Positions 7,244-9,193 of a DNA stretch of 9,193 nt are shown here, in pieces. The notes beneath the pieces were generated by a model. That model ran no database searches. It worked only from the letters and a program-made list of their open reading frames with translations, and was not told where the DNA came from. Source of the stretch: an uncultured Collinsella sp. (GTDB lineage Bacteria > Actinomycetota > Coriobacteriia > Coriobacteriales > Coriobacteriaceae); contig CAKUHM010000046.1 in assembly GCA_934655835.1 (NCBI GenBank), positions 1 through 9,193 on the forward strand. The letters run 5' to 3'. Positions within the stretch are counted from its first letter, which is position 1. Every line of letters begins with the position of its first letter. Both the position numbers and the translations under genes were made by a program.

Positions 7244-7280
7244 CAGCTCAGAGGCTATGTCCTCTGGGCTGTTTTGTTTT
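7244..7280 (+). terminator. Intrinsic terminator of tRNA-Val
   Basis: An 11-bp stem (7244-7254 with 7261-7271, one T-G wobble) with a 6-nt loop is followed by TTTTGTTTT. It starts nine bases after the CCA end. Confidence 0.92.
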
Positions 7281-7286
7281 ATGTCG

Positions 7287-7487
7287 CTAAATCCGCTGGC
7301 AGTTCCAACCGTCATCGCAACGCAACATCAATTCACCTGACGAATGGCAGCCAAACATATTCAATACCCCAACATCAACAATAGCCAGGCACAAAACTGC
7401 GCCGCAAGCTGCTCCAACCGCCCAACTGGCCAAAAGCCGACCATCTACTTGCCGATCTATCCATCGGCATAACCAATCAGTCCGCAC
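7287..7487 (-). CDS. Possible small membrane protein (doubtful ORF)
   Basis: A 66-residue reading frame starting with GTG. It has one hydrophobic stretch (ASWAVGAACGAVLCLAIVDV, about 20-39) and a short tail with three Cys. A weak GAGAAG lies before the GTG. An upstream in-frame TGA means it cannot extend further. It fills most of the 290-base gap between the tRNA terminator and the DUF5710 gene. A 7-bp inverted repeat (7450-7456 and 7463-7469) lies inside it. I do not recognise a family. The hydrophobic segment favours a real small protein or the remnant of one, while the weak start argues against it. The rest of 7281-7570 shows no convincing promoter for the gene at 7571. Confidence 0.3.
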   Translation of the reverse strand: MRTDWLCRWIDRQVDGRLLASWAVGAACGAVLCLAIVDVGVLNMFGCHSSGELMLRCDDGWNCQRI

Positions 7488-7559
7488 CGCAACTTCTCAG
7501 CAAAACGCCGCGATGTCTGCGCCCTGCGGTATCCTTGAGCCACTTGCACCTGCAGCACC

Positions 7560-7565
7560 AAGGAG
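7560..7565 (+). promoter_or_regulatory. Ribosome binding site of the DUF5710 gene
   Basis: AAGGAG lies five bases before ATG 7571. This decides the start against an in-frame ATG at 7535, which has no such site and would add 12 residues that do not fit the domain. Confidence 0.8.
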
Positions 7566-7570
7566 CCGCC

Positions 7571-8257
7571 ATGCGCACCGAGCTCGATGTTCCCTTTTCG
7601 CACAAAGAAGAAGCCAAGGCACTGGGCGCCAAATGGGACCGGACAAAGAAGATCTGGTATGTACCCAGCGGCATCAACCCCGAGCCCTTTGCCGAGTGGC
7701 TGCCCGGCGTTGACCGATCCGACCCCTCAGCGCCGTATATATATCTAGTACTGGGCAAGCGCGAGTGCTGGAAGTGTCACAAAGAGACCTCGGTCGCGGC
7801 CTTCGGCATTCCCTATCGAACCGATAACGACGAGAGCATCGCCATCGCGCACGCGCCCAACGAAGCCGGGCACATTGCCATCGACACGGCCAGCGCCAAC
7901 GCACTCGCCATCGTGCCCACTCTTGGCTGCGTGCCGGGCGAGATCCGCGACTATCTTTCTAAGCGCTGTGGCTACAAGCCCGTAGGCGCGCGAGCCTCCA
8001 AAGCCCCATCGCTCGGCAACACGTGCACCAGTTGCGGCGCGCTGCAAGGCAGCCGCTATCTGTTCGAAGAACCCACGTCCCCGTTTGCCCTCACTGCCAT
8101 CAACAAGCTACCGGCACTGGAGTTTGTGCGTGCCGAAGTTGCCGGCGTCTTTGGCATCCCAGCCACGCGTACCAATTTTGACCAGGCGCTCTTTACCTGG
8201 GCACGCGACCATCACGCCGAGTTCCACAAGCAGCTCGGTGAGGGGATTTATTTGTAG
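7571..8257 (+). CDS. DUF5710 domain protein with two CxxC pairs
   Basis: A 228-residue, probably cytoplasmic protein. Residues 3-44 match the DUF5710 pattern: LDVPFSHKEEAKALGAKWD, then KKIWYVP, ending in PFAEWLP. This small module is also found at the ends of phage, plasmid and topoisomerase- or primase-like proteins. Residues 66-69 (CWKC) and 152-155 (CTSC, in LGNTCTSCGALQG) form two CxxC pairs about 85 residues apart that could build one zinc-ribbon-like site. Their surroundings, ECWKCHKET and GNTCTSCGALQGSRYLFEEP, look like a recurring C-terminal family paired with DUF5710. No catalytic motif is seen. The function is unknown; nucleic-acid or protein binding is inference. The start is set by AAGGAG. 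The gene lies downstream of tRNA-Val, convergent with the small genes after it, and only 38 bases separate the two stop codons. Confidence 0.85.
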   Translation: MRTELDVPFSHKEEAKALGAKWDRTKKIWYVPSGINPEPFAEWLPGVDRSDPSAPYIYLVLGKRECWKCHKETSVAAFGIPYRTDNDESIAIAHAPNEAGHIAIDTASANALAIVPTLGCVPGEIRDYLSKRCGYKPVGARASKAPSLGNTCTSCGALQGSRYLFEEPTSPFALTAINKLPALEFVRAEVAGVFGIPATRTNFDQALFTWARDHHAEFHKQLGEGIYL

Positions 8258-8295
8258 AGACGGAGAGGCCTTCACAGCCAGCTCCTCCACATCAC

Positions 8296-8580
8296 CTATC
8301 CCTCGTCGCCGGCGTCGTACACGATATCGAGGCCACAAACAAGGCATTTCTCCGGATACACCGGCATATGAACGCCTGTCCGTTTTCTCACTTCGTCGCT
8401 GAGCCTGTCGCACGCATCGATGAACCGAATGTCGAGACACGGTATTTGCGAGCCGCAGCAAGGGCAGGCGACAGCAAACGACCCGCAATCAACCTCTACG
8501 CTCGGAAACATATTGTTGTCGATAAGGGCACGCGGCAGTTTTCCGTACTTCCCCATCGCAATATCGCCTCGCCAGCTCAC
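8296..8580 (-). CDS. Small zinc-ribbon-like protein, coupled to the upstream gene
   Basis: A 94-residue protein that I do not recognise. It has two CxxC pairs, C39/C42 in ACPCCGSQ and C79/C82 in KCLVCGLD, which together could bind one zinc. The C-terminal half is acidic. I start it at GTG 8580. The minus-strand sequence GTGA makes this start overlap the stop of the preceding gene (TGA, 8579-8577), and GGGGAG lies five bases before the GTG. Alternative starts are an in-frame ATG at 8556 (86 residues, poorer ribosome site) and a frame open back to 8646. The overlap points to translational coupling, so the two proteins are probably made together and may act together. Base use is less GC-rich than in glmM or the peptidase gene. 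Confidence 0.7.
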   Translation of the reverse strand: MSWRGDIAMGKYGKLPRALIDNNMFPSVEVDCGSFAVACPCCGSQIPCLDIRFIDACDRLSDEVRKRTGVHMPVYPEKCLVCGLDIVYDAGDEG

Positions 8581-9119
8581 GCTCGCTCCCCTCTCGCTAT
8601 ACAAATCAGGAAGAGCATGCACCAGCAGGCGTGCGCGAGATTGCATCGCCGCGCGATCCGATCAAACAACACGATCGTAAAAGACCGCCAAAGCCAAATT
8701 TCATCGTCGGTCGCACCCTGTCCGGCAAACTCAATATCGACGGGTATGTGCTTCAGATAACTCATGTCGGGCGCAAAACGAGGGTCCGGTCCGCCTTTAT
8801 GAACAGGACCGTGCAGAACAAACCATCCGTTTTCGGGCTCGAACCGCTCAACAAACGCAAGGCCGAGCACCTTATAGCCCACCTCGGTTGCAAATATGAC
8901 TCCGACTGGGACGCCACATTCCATGCAGTTGAGCATTTTACGGTTGTAATTCTGGTCTCGAAAACCAACGGTACCCGGCGCTTGAACCGAGTACTTAATG
9001 ACCCACGTGCCATCGTCCAAATAGAGCGGAGGCACATTGTTGATGCTCTCGGTTTGCCGCTGGCGCACTTGTACCCCGCTACTCCACTCCCCTGTATACT
9101 GGTGTAGCACGTGTTTCAT
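8577..9119 (-). CDS. Uncharacterised protein, possible HNH-endonuclease-type recognition module
   Basis: A protein of about 180 residues. The core (about residues 30-106 from this start) contains YLDDGTWVIKY, then RDQNYNRKMLNCMECGVPVGVIF, then GYKVLGLAFVERFEPENGWFVLHGPV. This order resembles, in my reading, the N-terminal module of many actinobacterial HNH endonucleases: D-G-x-x-x-Y, R-D-x-x-x-N-x-x-(L/M), P-(L/V)-x-(Y/V), then strands of a hydrophobic barrel. That module is thought to recognise DNA. No HNH motif follows here, so the protein would be a stand-alone or truncated form. One CxxC (CMEC, 65-68) is present, and the C-terminal tail is Cys-rich and hydrophobic. The start is uncertain: ATG 9146, ATG 9119 and GTG 9068 all lack a strong ribosome site. 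The first would run into the leader of the divergent gene at 9158. It overlaps the following 94-residue gene by four bases. Confidence 0.6.
   Translation of the reverse strand: MKHVLHQYTGEWSSGVQVRQRQTESINNVPPLYLDDGTWVIKYSVQAPGTVGFRDQNYNRKMLNCMECGVPVGVIFATEVGYKVLGLAFVERFEPENGWFVLHGPVHKGGPDPRFAPDMSYLKHIPVDIEFAGQGATDDEIWLWRSFTIVLFDRIARRCNLAHACWCMLFLICIARGERA
8586..8591 (-). promoter_or_regulatory. Ribosome binding site inside the end of the upstream gene
   Basis: GGGGAG on the minus strand lies within the last codons of the 180-residue gene, five bases before GTG 8580. It is the main reason for choosing that start for the 94-residue protein. Confidence 0.6.
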
Positions 9120-9157
9120 CCGGACTTGTTGGGCCGGATTGTTCATGGGAGGGTCTT
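9095..9157 (+). promoter_or_regulatory. Candidate promoter and leader of the gene at 9158
   Basis: TATACT (9095-9100) is a good -10 box, but no -35 at proper spacing was found; TTGTAC at 9069-9074 is 20 bases away. The leader carries an inverted repeat ATCCGG/CCGGAT (9118-9123 and 9134-9139, 10-nt loop). GGAGG then lies about five bases before ATG 9158. Because GTATAC is self-complementary, the same site could serve as a -10 for the minus-strand gene. Confidence 0.4.
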
Positions 9158-9193
9158 ATGGCTGCTTCGAATCCGCCTAAGGGGAGCGTTTCT
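9158..9193 (+). CDS. Start of an unidentified gene, cut by the window end
   Basis: Only the first 12 codons are visible (MAASNPPKGSVS). The case for a real gene is the strong ribosome site GGGAGGG just before the ATG, together with the -10-like box and leader upstream. The visible residues are too few to assign a family. It is divergent from the minus-strand pair. Confidence 0.6.
   Translation, partial: MAASNPPKGSVS

Noticed and set aside
8631..9107. 158-residue plus-strand ORF
   Set aside because: It is opposite the minus-strand 180-residue gene. The minus frame has ordered motifs and a coupled partner, while this one has no ribosome site or recognisable domain. I cannot exclude it fully.
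1..9193. CRISPR array, integrase, transposase, prophage or known defence operon
   Set aside because: I looked for spaced direct repeats, recombinase motifs and known defence domains and saw none. The only strong repeats are the inverted repeats listed.

Overview
The window looks like a chromosomal segment of a high-GC, Gram-positive actinobacterium. Gene content and style fit the class Coriobacteriia, with a Collinsella-like gut organism as the best guess. This rests on GC-rich codon use, AGGAG-type ribosome sites, a DUF4012 membrane protein, a GlmM of the GEQ-x-GH type and the general look of the proteins. It is inference, because no ribosomal RNA or other taxonomic marker is present.

Layout. 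Positions 1-121 are a leader with nothing recognised beyond a ribosome site. Positions 122-1705 (+) encode an M32 metallocarboxypeptidase with an unusual Lys/Ala-rich N-terminal tail. Positions 1706-1971 are a gap between convergent genes. It holds an intrinsic terminator, a 62-nt REP-like palindrome with perfect 23-bp arms, and a 13-bp hairpin covering the stop codon of the opposing gene. Then come three minus-strand genes: an EamA/DMT-family transporter (6871 to 5849), a large single-pass DUF4012 envelope protein (5699 to 3387) and phosphoglucosamine mutase glmM (3303 to 1972). A strong minus-strand terminator sits between the DUF4012 gene and glmM, right against the glmM ribosome site.

Positions 6872-7160 are a divergent gap. 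It carries a clear promoter with an AT-rich upstream element for tRNA-Val(GAC) at 7161-7235, and the tRNA is followed at once by its own terminator. Downstream of the tRNA the content changes to small, poorly characterised genes, and the sampled sequence is less GC-rich. These are a doubtful small membrane ORF (minus), a DUF5710 protein with two CxxC pairs (7571-8257, +), and a two-gene minus-strand unit. In that unit a 180-aa protein that may resemble the recognition module of HNH endonucleases overlaps a 94-aa zinc-ribbon-like protein by four bases (GTGA). A new plus-strand gene begins at 9158 and runs off the window.

How the genes fit together. glmM makes glucosamine-1-phosphate for peptidoglycan precursors. 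The DUF4012 protein is an envelope protein of unknown role. EamA exports or imports an unknown small metabolite, and the carboxypeptidase recycles peptides. They are not an obvious single pathway. The most novel part is the short cluster of CxxC-bearing small genes between tRNA-Val and the gene at 9158, above all the translationally coupled pair. No integrase, transposase, CRISPR array or known defence system is visible.
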